From positions 1-64,000 of the forward strand of contig NZ_JAQMUB010000101.1 in assembly GCF_028330965.1 (NCBI RefSeq): 64,000 bases of DNA. Reading direction: 5' to 3'. Shown one piece after another: positions 8,280 through 17,605 of the stretch. A program made the position numbers and the translations under genes. Each line of letters begins with the position of its first letter. Within the stretch, counting starts at the first letter, position 1. The notes under the pieces were generated by a model. It was not told where the DNA came from. It did not search any database and worked only from the letters and a program-made list of their open reading frames with translations. This DNA comes from Oscillatoria sp. CS-180 (GTDB lineage: Bacteria; Cyanobacteriota; Cyanobacteriia; Phormidesmidales; Phormidesmidaceae).

Positions 8280-11200
8280 CTAGCTAGCAACAGCCTCAAT
8301 AGAGTTGAGGGTGACAACCAAGTCATTGAAGTCGTTGTCAGTCAAGTCTTCGAAGGTCCAGGTCGCGCCATCACGCAGGATACGGTTCATGCCGTTGGCA
8401 GCATCGCCAATCGTTGCCAAGTTGTTGATGTCGCCATCAATGAGTAGAGCGGGTGCATAGTAGACATCGCCCATCAGCGTCAGATCCATCTCGCCAGAAG
8501 CGTTGTTCTCAATGAACAACTCAGCATCAAGCAGGTTCGCCGCCACGGCTGCTTCATATCCCTCTTCACCCGGTAGCAGGCCATTGACGCTGCCTTTGGC
8601 GTCCGTTTCATAGAACGTCAGCACATTGTCGTAGGCCGCTTCGCGGGTCAAGCTAACGTTGACGCTGACGTCGCCATCGCTACCCGTCAGATCAATCAAC
8701 TCGGCCACAGGGTCGGCTTTGGAGAGACCCGCAACGCCAAGGCGATCGTCTAGATCAAGGGGCGTTTCTAGCTTCAACTCAATGATCTCGTTGTTGTCGA
8801 TATCGGGACCGCGACCGACGGAGAACGGATAGTTGTTATCGTTAGCAACGAGGATGGTCTCTTCATCCAGCACTAGCACGTCCTCAATGGTGACGAACGG
8901 GAAGTCGAAGGTGGTTTCGCCATCTCCGTTCAGGTCATTGGGATCTTCGATATGGAGCAGATCAACCACAAGCTCTTTGCTCACAAAGCCGTTCTCATCC
9001 AAGTTTGAAAAGTCAATCTTGAAGATCTGCTTGAACGCTGCTGTTTCCCCTTGCCGACCATCTCGCTCGATCACTAAGAACTCATCGTCATTGACGGGAG
9101 TGAGGTCACCGATCGCATGACTGACCGCCTCCATTTGATACAGACCGACCAGCCCTTCAAAAGCCGCACTGTCAACGTCAAATTCGTAGATGCGAAGAGA
9201 GGCTTCGGGGTCGCCAAAGACAGTGCCTTCCAGCATGGGATAGAGGGTTTGGCGATCAGGGCTGAAGCCCATGCCCTCATAACCCCGTGAACCGCGCAGG
9301 TTAGCGAATTCCTCGGCTGTCTCAAACTGCTCCACGACGATGCGTCCCGTTTCAGGGAAATCCGTGAAGAAGCCATCGACGCCCAGATCAATCAACTGCT
9401 GGAACTCTTCACCCGTGGACTGGGGCGTACCGTCTTCGTTGAGGGTGAGGAAGCGCTCTTCATCCCGCAAAGTGTAGGGGTGAATCTGCAAACCAGCATC
9501 GTGGGCAAAGTCAATCAGCGGAAAAACCTCGCCTGTCAGCTGAGTGGTGATTTCGGCATTGCCGTCGCCGTCACCATCGACTGGCGTGTCAATCCCTTCG
9601 CGAATCAGAATGTTGTTCTTCCAGGGGCCCAGTCCCTCAGCGTAGCTCGCGCTGATTTGGGCGATCGCCTCGGCATTCGCCAGCGCGTCATACCCCGGAT
9701 TCTCAAAGTTGAGGAACGGCAGCAGATCGCCATACACCTCAAACTTCTTCTCGGCGGACAAGTCTGCATTGGCAACCAAGTCAAACGGTACGGAGAAGCC
9801 ACCGCCCCCCGCATTGATGAAGGATCCCTCAGTATCCCCAAAAAGCTGGACCAGAGGCACATTGCCGATGCCTGCCTCATCCAGCAGCGCTTGCAACTCA
9901 ATCAGGTTAGCAATCTCGAAGGACTGAATGAAGATGCGATCAGCATCGGTGAATCCTGTATCGAGCAGTGTTTGCACCAGGGGTTCCTCTAGAGACAGTC
10001 CCTGCTGGTCAAAGAACGTAGGATGCTTGGTTTCGGGGTAAATGCCGATGTCTTTACCCACAACGGGACTGAGTTCTTCAACCAGCTCAATGACTTCTGT
10101 CAGCGTTGGAATCTCAAACAGTCCATCAAAGGCATCATTGCGGAAATCGCGAGATTGAACGGCTCGAATCTCCTTGATTTCTGCCAGGGTGAAGTCTTCA
10201 GCAAACCAGCCGCCAACGAGGGCACCATCTAGGTCTTTGACCATGACGCGATCGGCAAATTGAGGCAGATCAGCAACGTTAGTGGTGAGGGTGCTGTCCT
10301 GTTTGACAACAGGATTACCGTCGTCGTCCAACCGGATAGTGTCGTCCTCGTTTAGCTCAACCTGAGCCAGTGTGGGTTCGTGTCGAGCAATCAGCACGCC
10401 ATCACTGGTGATCGCCAAGTCCGGCTCAACAAAATCAGCCCCTTGATAAATCGCCGCGCGATAGGCTTCCAAGGTGTGCTCAGGGAAGTCGCCACTGGCC
10501 CCCCGATGAGCAATCACCAACGGCGTCTGACCGTTGAACGTATTGAAATCGAAGTCCGGATTTTGGGGCGATCGCACCTCATCAGCCGTCAGCCGATCAA
10601 CGATGGGGTTCCCTGTGCGAGGAAAGTCGGTGAAAAAGCCGTCAGCACCAATTTCTACCAGCTGCTCGAATTCTTCCTCCGGCGACTGGGGCGTGCCATC
10701 GGGGTTCAGCGTCAGGAAGCGCTCTTCGTCACGCAGTGTATAGGGATGCACCTGCAAGCCTGCGTCATGGGCATCTTCAATCAATGATGTGATTTCGCCC
10801 GTCAGTTGAGTCGTAATCTCAGCCTCACCATCGCCGTTACCGTCAACCGGGGTGTCGATCAGTTCACGCAGCAGAATGTTGTTCTTCCAAGGCCCCGCTC
10901 CTTCGGCGTAGAGGTCGCTGATCACCTGCAAAAATTCCGCACTGTCAAGGTCGCTGTAGACCGTCGTTTCAGACAAAGGATTTTCAACAGCAGCCAGGAA
11001 ATCGGCTCCATAGATGGCCTCCAAATCATTGCCTTCGGCAACGTTGAAGCGGATATCAAAGGGTGCAGAGAAGCCGGAGTCGACGGGGGCATCTGGCAGC
11101 GTATTGCCATAGAGCTGCACGAGGGGAATATCACCCAGGCCCTCAGCATCAAGCTGCCCCTGTAGCTCAATCAAATTCTGGAACTCAAAGGACTGAATGA

Positions 11201-12278
11201 AGATGCGGTCAGCATCGGTGAAGCCTGTTGCTTGCAAGGTCTCGATTAGGGGCTCTTCCAGGGATAGTCCTTGCTGATCAAAGAAAGTGGGATGCTTGGT
11301 TTCAGGATAAATACCAACCTGAACGCCCGTTTCCGCTTCCACGTCCTGAACCAGTTCGATCACCTCTTGGAAGGTGGGAATTTCAAAGAGTCCATCAAAT
11401 GCTGGATCGCGGAAGTCACGGGACTGCACGGCCCGCAACTGTTTGATTTCTGCCAGCGTGAAATCTTCGGCAAAGTAAGCAGTTACCTCGACACCATCCA
11501 GCATTTTGGTAGATTTGCGCTCTTCACCAAAGACCTCTGAAACGTTAGTAGTGTCATCCAGCATCGGCTCGTGACGAGCAATCAGCACACCGTCGCTGGT
11601 AATGACGAGATCTGGCTCAACAAAATCAGCTCCAGCTGCGATCGCCGCCCGATAAGCCTCCAGGGTATGCTCTGGAAAATCACCACTGGCACCCCGGTGA
11701 CCAATCACCAGCGGATCTTGCCCGTTGAGCGTATCCAGATCTACGAGGGACGGTGTTGCGATCGGCGCTTGTTGCAGAACCCCTTCAGCGTTGAAGTGCA
11801 GAATGAAGGGACCGAATTCTTCGCCAATCCAGATATCGCCAGTCTCATCAAGGACAAAGGATTCAATATCGAAATCGCCGCCTGTCAACAACCGACCCGC
11901 CTGTCCTTCATTGACAATATCAAAGGGAATCAGGTTATTGGGATCGCTGAGCTGCACAAATCCCTGCACTTCAACACTGCGATCACCCGCTTCAGACCCA
12001 GCAAAACTCGGATCAACTTGATAAAGACGCAACAGATAGTCAGGACTGTTGGACTGAGAACCAAATCCATTATCAGACAAGAACCAGAAGGTCGAACCCT
12101 CGCTGTCAGGTGCAAATTGCACGCCGCTAAAGCCCTGAACAGGCGGTCCTTCAAAAGGTCCAGTCCGCCCGTTTGCTTCAATCCCTTCCCCCGTCAGCGG
12201 ACCATCAGCAAAGGTATCGGCAGGTAGAGCAGCAAACCCGACTAGTTCCACAACAGGCTGATTGGTGTCAGAAGCCAT
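8280..12278 (-). CDS. Giant phytase-like / double GDPD / DUF4114 secreted enzyme
   Basis: This is a 1332-residue acidic protein. Residues 1-180 are the first half of an 'esterase-like activity of phytase' beta-propeller (GFSGVQFAPDSEGSTFWFLSDNG, split here as GFSGVQFAP and FWFLSDNGFG). Two tandem glycerophosphodiester phosphodiesterase barrels follow at about 190-555 and 580-955. Each has HRGASGDFPEHTLEAYRAAI, VEPDL and RHEP, including the catalytic His, Glu and Asp. The propeller resumes at about 960-1185 (GYEGMGFSPDRQTLYPMLEG). Residues about 1195-1332 form a DUF4114 C-terminal domain (TFEDLTDNDFNDLV). It would release phosphate or glycerol-3-phosphate from phosphodiesters outside the cell. 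There is no N-terminal signal peptide, so type I-like export is inferred. AAAGGAG lies 12 bases before the ATG. A Pho-box-like site lies upstream. Confidence 0.88.
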   Translation of the reverse strand: MASDTNQPVVELVGFAALPADTFADGPLTGEGIEANGRTGPFEGPPVQGFSGVQFAPDSEGSTFWFLSDNGFGSQSNSPDYLLRLYQVDPSFAGSEAGDRSVEVQGFVQLSDPNNLIPFDIVNEGQAGRLLTGGDFDIESFVLDETGDIWIGEEFGPFILHFNAEGVLQQAPIATPSLVDLDTLNGQDPLVIGHRGASGDFPEHTLEAYRAAIAAGADFVEPDLVITSDGVLIARHEPMLDDTTNVSEVFGEERKSTKMLDGVEVTAYFAEDFTLAEIKQLRAVQSRDFRDPAFDGLFEIPTFQEVIELVQDVEAETGVQVGIYPETKHPTFFDQQGLSLEEPLIETLQATGFTDADRIFIQSFEFQNLIELQGQLDAEGLGDIPLVQLYGNTLPDAPVDSGFSAPFDIRFNVAEGNDLEAIYGADFLAAVENPLSETTVYSDLDSAEFLQVISDLYAEGAGPWKNNILLRELIDTPVDGNGDGEAEITTQLTGEITSLIEDAHDAGLQVHPYTLRDEERFLTLNPDGTPQSPEEEFEQLVEIGADGFFTDFPRTGNPIVDRLTADEVRSPQNPDFDFNTFNGQTPLVIAHRGASGDFPEHTLEAYRAAIYQGADFVEPDLAITSDGVLIARHEPTLAQVELNEDDTIRLDDDGNPVVKQDSTLTTNVADLPQFADRVMVKDLDGALVGGWFAEDFTLAEIKEIRAVQSRDFRNDAFDGLFEIPTLTEVIELVEELSPVVGKDIGIYPETKHPTFFDQQGLSLEEPLVQTLLDTGFTDADRIFIQSFEIANLIELQALLDEAGIGNVPLVQLFGDTEGSFINAGGGGFSVPFDLVANADLSAEKKFEVYGDLLPFLNFENPGYDALANAEAIAQISASYAEGLGPWKNNILIREGIDTPVDGDGDGNAEITTQLTGEVFPLIDFAHDAGLQIHPYTLRDEERFLTLNEDGTPQSTGEEFQQLIDLGVDGFFTDFPETGRIVVEQFETAEEFANLRGSRGYEGMGFSPDRQTLYPMLEGTVFGDPEASLRIYEFDVDSAAFEGLVGLYQMEAVSHAIGDLTPVNDDEFLVIERDGRQGETAAFKQIFKIDFSNLDENGFVSKELVVDLLHIEDPNDLNGDGETTFDFPFVTIEDVLVLDEETILVANDNNYPFSVGRGPDIDNNEIIELKLETPLDLDDRLGVAGLSKADPVAELIDLTGSDGDVSVNVSLTREAAYDNVLTFYETDAKGSVNGLLPGEEGYEAAVAANLLDAELFIENNASGEMDLTLMGDVYYAPALLIDGDINNLATIGDAANGMNRILRDGATWTFEDLTDNDFNDLVVTLNSIEAVAS

Positions 12279-12903
12279 AAATCCAAGAGTCTCCTTTGGA
12301 AGATACGTATTGACAGGGGCAATTTCTTGTCATTGACACGCGAAGGCACCTGTTTCATATCCGTGTTCTCGCAATGACAAAATCAAGAAATATTCATGAG
12401 GCTTTCCCCTTCCAAAGAGAGAGCTTCCCATGGAAACTTTAAGAGCGGGTCTAGTTAGCGTTAATGAATGGAGAGATCTACGGAGTGTTTTTATTAACTG
12501 TCGAAAAAGAATTTCTTCCATTACGGAGAAACTTGAATTCCAAAAAGCCTTAAATTCAGGTTCAGAAACCGTTAAGCTCAGTTTGAGAAATGTCTGCGAT
12601 GTAATAGTTTTCTTGATCAACTCTTGTCTTTTCTATTGCCAGAGAAACTGTACAACATTGGTCACCAGACTTGAAATTGCTAGAGCGGCAATCTTGTTTA
12701 AGCTATTTTTTTTGAAGCGTTGAGAGTTAAGTCTCTTGCTGCAAGCATCAAAAAGTTTGATGCAGTGTTGTTTGCTACCTTATAGACAAGGGCTGATTTT
12801 GCCTCGGGATCTCTGTGTTTTTCTGACCTTTCATCGCTCGACATGAACATAGAACGACAAAGTGGAATGGTTTAATAGATGTGCTCTGTGTATTGATCTT
12901 GCG
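12279..12903. other. Intergenic region upstream of the GDPD giant and zinc-ribbon gene
   Basis: About 625 bp without a gene I can support; both genes are read outward from it. It holds the Pho-box-like direct repeats (12547-12576). Frames of 96-97 codons on both strands here lack family similarity or ribosome sites. Confidence 0.5.
12547..12576 (-). promoter_or_regulatory. Pho-box-like triple direct repeat
   Basis: On the minus strand the 8-mers CTTAACGG, CTGAACCT and TTTAAGGC follow each other with exactly 3 bases between them (TTT, GAA). That is an 11-bp period, like the cyanobacterial Pho box of CTTAACCT-type octamers bound by SphR/PhoB. Matches to CTTAACCT are 6, 7 and 4-5 of 8. It points toward the phytase/GDPD gene, whose start codon is about 270 bp downstream, so a long leader must be assumed. 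Function is inferred from spacing, sequence and the target's role. Confidence 0.5.
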
Positions 12904-13479
12904 ATGGTTAAGTGTCCCAAAGAGCCAAAAGTAGATTTAGAACCCGGCACGCTCCCGGGTGAATTGACTGGGCAGTGCTGTTCCGACTGTGACGGCGTTT
13001 GGATTCGACCAGAGCACTACGCCGAATGGCAAGCTAGCCAAGGCGTTCTCCCCGATCAGGAAATCCAGGTTGCCGTTGTGCCTAGCCAGCTGCCAACGAC
13101 TTTTCAACCCAGTTCGTTGGATAATCGAGCCGCCCTGTGCCCTGATTGTCAGCACTATCTCGCCCGAGGCCGCGTGCAGCTTCAAGACACCTCGTTTTTT
13201 GTGGAGCGCTGCCCCAATTGCAAAGGGTATTGGTGCGATCGCGGCGAATGGGACATTCTCCAGCAGCTCCAGCTCGACAAACACCTCGACTACATCTTCT
13301 CAGATGCCTGGCAAACCCAAGTCAAAGCTCTAGAGTTTGTCGCCCGTGAACGGAAAGCCATCATCGAAAAACTCGGCCCTGACATCGCCAGCAAAATCTT
13401 TGAACTCGCCGATCTCCTCGAAAACCATCCCAATGGCGACTTCGGCGTTGCGTACCTGATGCGCCGCTTTGACGAATAA
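12904..13479 (+). CDS. TFIIB-type zinc-ribbon protein
   Basis: From the ATG at 12904 this encodes 191 residues. Two zinc ribbons are visible. The first is degenerate: KCPKEP near the start, then CCSDCDGVWI at about 25-35. The second is CPDCQHYLARG near 80 with CPNCKGYWCDRGEW near 105, the typical zf-TFIIB (PF13453) pattern of C-P-x-C with a second knuckle before W-x-D-x-G-E. The C-terminal 70 residues are helical (ARERKAIIEKLGPDIASKIF). Proteins of this kind are cytosolic or membrane-associated with unknown function. A GTG start at 12862 would add 14 residues, but the ATG is preferred because KCPK then stands at the usual distance. It ends 20 bp before the ABC gene, suggesting one transcript. 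Confidence 0.82.
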   Translation: MVKCPKEPKVDLEPGTLPGELTGQCCSDCDGVWIRPEHYAEWQASQGVLPDQEIQVAVVPSQLPTTFQPSSLDNRAALCPDCQHYLARGRVQLQDTSFFVERCPNCKGYWCDRGEWDILQQLQLDKHLDYIFSDAWQTQVKALEFVARERKAIIEKLGPDIASKIFELADLLENHPNGDFGVAYLMRRFDE

Positions 13480-13499
13480 CCTCTCACTCTCTGCCTTCC

Positions 13500-15122
13500 A
13501 TGCTCCTCACCCTGAAAGACTTTTCCGTCATCTATCCCAACACCTCGACGTACGCGGTTGATGCGGTCTCCCTTGATTTAGCCGCTGGTGACATTCTCGG
13601 CCTCGTCGGTGAATCGGGCTGTGGCAAAAGTACCTTAGGGAGGGCAGCCCTGCGCCTCCTGCCACGCGGCACCCAGATTGAGGGCGAAGCTTGGTTTGAG
13701 GAGCGCTCCATTCCGGCAATGTCGGCCCGAGACCTACGGCACTTTCGAGGCGAAGCCGTATCCCTCGTCTTTCAAGACCCCATGACTCGCCTTGATCCGC
13801 TGATGACCATTGGCGATCACTGCCTGGAAACGCTGCTGGCCCACGAACCTAAACTCTCCCGCCCAGTAGCGAAAGCCCGATCGCTGGCAGCCCTAGAATC
13901 CGTGAACATTCCGGCTGATCGCTGGAGCCAATATCCCCATGAATTTAGCGGTGGGATGCGGCAGCGGGTGGCGATCGCCCTTGCCCTGGTTCTCAACCCC
14001 AAACTCATCGTCGCAGACGAACCGACCACCAGCCTGGACGTCACCATCTCAGCCCAAATTCTGGACGAACTCACCCGCCTGTGTCGAGAGCGCCACATGG
14101 GGCTGATCCTGATCTCCCATGATTTAGCCCTGGTCGCCGAATATTGCGATCGCGTTGCTGTCATGTATCAAGGCAAGCTCGTCGAACTCGGTACCTCACA
14201 GCAGGTCTTGCGGCAGCCCCAGCACGACTACACGCGATCGCTCCTGCAGTCGGCCCTCGACCTGCAACAGGCCGATATTCGTGATGAACGGGTTCCAACT
14301 GAAGCTCCCCTGCTGGAGGTTCGCAATCTACAAAAGCACTACGTTTTGACCGTTAATCCACTCGCTCGTCTCCTGGGCCAGCAAACCAGTGGCGTTATCA
14401 AAGCAGTCGATGATGTGTCCTTTAATCTTTACCACGGAGAAATTTTGGGTCTCGTTGGCGAGTCAGGCTGTGGCAAAAGCACCTTATCTCGCACCATCCT
14501 GCAAATCATTCCTCCGTCCTCAGGTGACATTCGATTTCTAGGCCAAGACATTACTCGCCTGTCTCGCCAAAACCTGCAACGACAGCGGCGCGACATGCAG
14601 ATGATTTTTCAGGATCCCCACGCTTGCTTGAACCCGATGATGACGGTTGAGCAGGGCATTGGTGATCCCCTTCGTATCCATCAGCTCGGTACGGCAGCTG
14701 AAATCGCAGACCAAGTTCACGCCATGATGGATCGCGTCGGCCTCACGCCTATTGAAAACTATGCCCATCGCTTTCCTGGCGATTTGTCTGGAGGACAGCA
14801 GCAGCGCGTCGCGATCGCCCGCGCCCTCATCACCCGTCCCAAACTTATCATCTGCGATGAACCCGTAAGTATGCTGGACGCCAGCATTCAAGCCCAAGTC
14901 CTCTCCCTCATGCTGACACTCAAAGAGGACTTTGACCTGACCTATCTGTTTATTACCCATGATTTATGGGTGGCGCGGTACCTGTGCGATCGCATTGCCG
15001 TCATGCAGGCTGGCAAGATCCTAGAGATGGGGTCCACCGAAGCCATTTTCAATCAGCCCCAGCACCCTTACACCAAAGTTCTCCTAGGTGCGGCTCCTCT
15101 TCTCGCAACCCAACCCACGTAG
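13500..15122 (+). CDS. Double ABC ATPase of peptide/nickel (Opp/Dpp) type importer
   Basis: This is a 540-residue fusion of two ATP-binding domains. Domain 1 is residues 1-255: GESGCGKST, then SGGMRQRVA and [12 protein letters not shown]. Domain 2 is about 270-540: [18 protein letters not shown] and [12 protein letters not shown]. Each is followed by the oligopeptide/dipeptide C-terminal segment ([11 protein letters not shown] and [11 protein letters not shown]). The fusion corresponds to DppD plus DppF and would power uptake of peptides or similar solutes at the plasma membrane. No permease gene is adjacent. A family 5 solute-binding lipoprotein lies at 58859-60547, far away. The ATG follows the zinc-ribbon gene by 20 bp. 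All catalytic motifs are intact. Confidence 0.94.
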   Translation: MLLTLKDFSVIYPNTSTYAVDAVSLDLAAGDILGLVGESGCGKSTLGRAALRLLPRGTQIEGEAWFEERSIPAMSARDLRHFRGEAVSLVFQDPMTRLDPLMTIGDHCLETLLAHEPKLSRPVAKARSLAALESVNIPADRWSQYPHEFSGGMRQRVAIALALVLNPKLIVADEPTTSLDVTISAQILDELTRLCRERHMGLILISHDLALVAEYCDRVAVMYQGKLVELGTSQQVLRQPQHDYTRSLLQSALDLQQADIRDERVPTEAPLLEVRNLQKHYVLTVNPLARLLGQQTSGVIKAVDDVSFNLYHGEILGLVGESGCGKSTLSRTILQIIPPSSGDIRFLGQDITRLSRQNLQRQRRDMQMIFQDPHACLNPMMTVEQGIGDPLRIHQLGTAAEIADQVHAMMDRVGLTPIENYAHRFPGDLSGGQQQRVAIARALITRPKLIICDEPVSMLDASIQAQVLSLMLTLKEDFDLTYLFITHDLWVARYLCDRIAVMQAGKILEMGSTEAIFNQPQHPYTKVLLGAAPLLATQPT

Positions 15123-15160
15123 GGTGCAGTTACGCAGTGATGCGCTCTGTTGTGCACCAA
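15119..15160. repeat. Short interspersed inverted repeat after the ABC gene
   Basis: GTAGGGTGCAGTTACGCAG followed by a matching right arm that ends TGTGCACC. GGTGCA at 15123-15128 pairs with TGCACC at 15153-15158. It resembles the GTAGGGTGCGTTACGC...GCACC family of repeats common between cyanobacterial genes. It overlaps the ABC stop codon and may act as a transcript end. A partial relative (CAGGGTGCGTTAAGC) lies after era near 58118. Confidence 0.45.
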
Positions 15161-15206
15161 CACACGAAAGATGACATCCATCCCAGCGGCGCACCAGAAT
15201 GCCCAC

Positions 15207-16385
15207 CTATGCCGCCGCAAACCGAATTTTCAGATAATCTTCCTCCATCTTTGCCCCAGCAGGACTCAAAGCCGCCAACGCCTGAGGCAGCACCAAATTA
15301 CGACGATGATTGCCAATGCGGATATTTAGCTCATCCGCCGACTTACTTAACTCCACCTGATCCTTAGGAACACCCGGCAAATAGACCTCCAGACTATAAT
15401 CATTGCCCTGCTGCACAACCCGCAGCGTATTCTCTTTGTAGTAAACCTGAGCCGGATCCTCATCACCATACAGCGTCTCTTTCAAACGCTCCAACGCCGC
15501 AATACCGCACATCTCCTCAGAGTAAAGAGGAATCTCACGGACAGGTAACGGATGAAAATTCTCATGGATTTCCTGGCGATACTGCTGCTGCTGATCCTTC
15601 CAACGCTGGAAGAACGGATCTTGTACTGAGTCAGGAATAACCCGGTTGGCAATGACCAAGTCAGTCCCTACGTTGTACAAACTGAGATAGGCATGAGCGC
15701 GGAGAGATTCCTTAATGACCATCTTTTCAGGATTCGTCACCAGCCGCACAGACGTCGTACTGGTATCTGTCAAAACCTTCTCCAGCTCTACTAGCTGCTC
15801 ATAAAATTCATAGGGCGCGTCCATCACCTCTTTCGTCGGCAACGAAAAGCCAGCAACCGGACGAAATAGAGGCTCCACGAGCGGTCGCAAGGCTGCCGAA
15901 ACCGCCTCAAACGGTTTGTAGAAGCGACGCATATACCAACCCGCGACTTCAGGCAAACTGAGCAACCTTAGTGCTGTCCCCGTCGGCGCGGAATCGATAA
16001 TGAGGACATCGAATTCCCCCTCATCATAGTGACGCTTCATCCGTACCAAGCTGAAAATTTCATCCATACCCGGCAGAATCGCCAGCTCCTCAGCCTCCAC
16101 TCCTTCCAAACCCCGAGCCTGAAGAACTTCAGTGATGTAGCGCTTTACCGCCCCCCAGTTGCCTTCCAATTCCATTAGGGCATCCAGCTCAGCTCCCCAT
16201 AGGTTGGGACGAACCTGACGAGGTGCATGACCCAACTCCATATCGAAGCTGTCTGCCAGGGAATGAGCCGGATCAGTACTCAAGACTAGCGTTTTGTGAC
16301 CTGCCTCAGCACACCGTAGACCCGTTGCTGCGGCGACGGACGTTTTTCCCACTCCGCCCTTCCCGGTCATCAAAATTACGCGCAT
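15207..16385 (-). CDS. ArsA/Get3-type ATPase with C-terminal Hsp20-like domain
   Basis: This is a 392-residue cytosolic ATPase of the ArsA/TRC40 family. The deviant P-loop [15 protein letters not shown] lies at residues 8-22, and [13 protein letters not shown] (switch I) near 40. [18 protein letters not shown] (switch II) lies near 130. The last 75 residues (about 318-392: [20 protein letters not shown] and on) form the small beta-sandwich known as the ArsA Hsp20-like domain, a form frequent in cyanobacteria and chloroplast relatives. Get3 proteins insert tail-anchored membrane proteins and ArsA drives arsenite pumps. No arsenic gene is nearby, so chaperone or targeting work is more likely, by inference. 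Start ATG 16385. It stands alone on the minus strand. Confidence 0.92.
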   Translation of the reverse strand: MRVILMTGKGGVGKTSVAAATGLRCAEAGHKTLVLSTDPAHSLADSFDMELGHAPRQVRPNLWGAELDALMELEGNWGAVKRYITEVLQARGLEGVEAEELAILPGMDEIFSLVRMKRHYDEGEFDVLIIDSAPTGTALRLLSLPEVAGWYMRRFYKPFEAVSAALRPLVEPLFRPVAGFSLPTKEVMDAPYEFYEQLVELEKVLTDTSTTSVRLVTNPEKMVIKESLRAHAYLSLYNVGTDLVIANRVIPDSVQDPFFQRWKDQQQQYRQEIHENFHPLPVREIPLYSEEMCGIAALERLKETLYGDEDPAQVYYKENTLRVVQQGNDYSLEVYLPGVPKDQVELSKSADELNIRIGNHRRNLVLPQALAALSPAGAKMEEDYLKIRFAAA

Positions 16386-16493
16386 AGTGTCGCCCTTTTC
16401 GAAATTGTAACGTTTCTTTTACTGTATCGGTTTTGACGGCGATCGGGCAGGTCTCTCCACAAACCTCAGCCCTTCGCCATATCCATACCGCAA

Positions 16494-16832
16494 CTAAAAA
16501 GGACTTCTCCTAGTCATCATCATTTTGTAGCCAAAGCTCATCGCACCGAAAGCCAGAAAAAACTGCCAGAGACTCGTCGTGTTCAGAATGGCGCGGCTAC
16601 TCACAAAGACACACACAATACCGAAGCCTACAGCTATCCAACCCAACGTTCTGGCATCTCCTTTCAGAAAAACAATCATAAACAGACCCAGGCAAAGAGA
16701 GACGACCGAAAGGTCTGCAGCAATCCCTCGCCACCAAGGGTAAGCATGAGTCGTAAAGAGAATGTTCTGTCCCAAAAAGTAAATGCCTAACAACATGAGA
16801 GCTAGACCGGCAAAAAAGTATAGCCATCTCAT
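16494..16832 (-). CDS. Small four-helix membrane protein, unknown function
   Basis: From the ATG at 16832 this encodes 112 residues. GGAGAGG lies 6 bases upstream, so the TTG five codons earlier is not needed. Four hydrophobic segments are visible: WLYFFAGLALMLLGIYFLG, a second around LSVVSLCLGLFMIVFL, a third around LGWIAVGFGIVCVFV, and a fourth at LWQFFLAFGAMSFGYKMMM. It is an inner or thylakoid membrane protein. No family recognised. It lies 50 bp downstream of the YdjM-like gene on the same strand and may share its transcript. Confidence 0.7.
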   Translation of the reverse strand: MRWLYFFAGLALMLLGIYFLGQNILFTTHAYPWWRGIAADLSVVSLCLGLFMIVFLKGDARTLGWIAVGFGIVCVFVSSRAILNTTSLWQFFLAFGAMSFGYKMMMTRRSPF

Positions 16833-16882
16833 AACGCACCTCTCCAAAAACAGTATTGTTCCAGTGATAGTCGTCTTATTGG

Positions 16883-17476
16883 CTAAATATTCTTAGAATT
16901 GCGAGACGGCCCAAGTGCTGAAGCCACCAGCAGAGGTATACCAATACCCGCCAGCAGATTGATGAGCAGCCACCCGTGAGACGCCGCACTGTTGAAACCG
17001 TGAATATAGAAGCCACGACGCAAAGACGACAGTAGTGCATCCCAGAGCAAATGAGCACTGACACCAACAGAGAGACCGATCGCACCGTCTCGCAGCCACG
17101 TCAAGAGCGATCGCTGCCAGTGAGCTATTGACGGCACGCGACTAAGCCAAAGCCATACTCCCAACAGCGCCATCGGAATGAGGATCGAATGGAACAGCCA
17201 GCTTCGATGAATCAGCAGTTTGAGGCCAGTCGCCTTGTACAACGGAATATCCCAGTCGGGAAAGGCCATGTAGAAAAACGTATGGCTCAATCCAGGAATA
17301 CCCAGCTTGCGAAAAAAGAATAATCCGCTTGCCCCCCACACCAGCGTGATCAGGAAGAGAATCGGGTTGATCACCCGAGCAGCTGATCGCAGATAGCGCT
17401 CCAATATCCACCAAAAAGCGATACCCACAGCCAGCCCCACGGCAAAGTGCAATAGCTTATCTACGAAAGAACTCAT
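16883..17476 (-). CDS. YdjM/DUF457-like membrane-bound metal-dependent hydrolase
   Basis: From the ATG at 17476 this encodes 197 residues with about five membrane segments. The sequence FPDWDIPLYK, then HRSWLFHSIL (about residues 90-100) and SAHLLWDALL (about 150) matches the D-x-D, H-R-x-x-x-H-S and H-x-x-x-D metal-ligand pattern of the LexA-binding inner-membrane hydrolase family PF04307. In that family the ligands face the cytoplasm and the substrate is unknown. A TTG start ten codons earlier is possible but less likely; GGAATA lies before the ATG. It is read with the small membrane protein behind it. Confidence 0.68.
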   Translation of the reverse strand: MSSFVDKLLHFAVGLAVGIAFWWILERYLRSAARVINPILFLITLVWGASGLFFFRKLGIPGLSHTFFYMAFPDWDIPLYKATGLKLLIHRSWLFHSILIPMALLGVWLWLSRVPSIAHWQRSLLTWLRDGAIGLSVGVSAHLLWDALLSSLRRGFYIHGFNSAASHGWLLINLLAGIGIPLLVASALGPSRNSKNI

Positions 17477-17605
17477 GGGAATATTCCGAAGCGTAGATAA
17501 AGTCAAGATTCAGTACAGGGTTTAATCTTAGAGTTCCCGTAATTTCACAGAGATCACCAATAGGCTGACTCATTAGCCCATTCGATGCACCATCTCTTTG
17601 CTCAG

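Noticed and set aside
8833-12227. Many plus-strand frames of 70-218 codons opposite the GDPD giant
   Set aside because: All lie within the coding strand's high-GC third-position shadow; the minus-strand gene shows clear domains throughout.
12330-12723. 96- and 97-codon frames on both strands
   Set aside because: They overlap each other and the Pho-box-like site, lack ribosome sites and resemble no protein.
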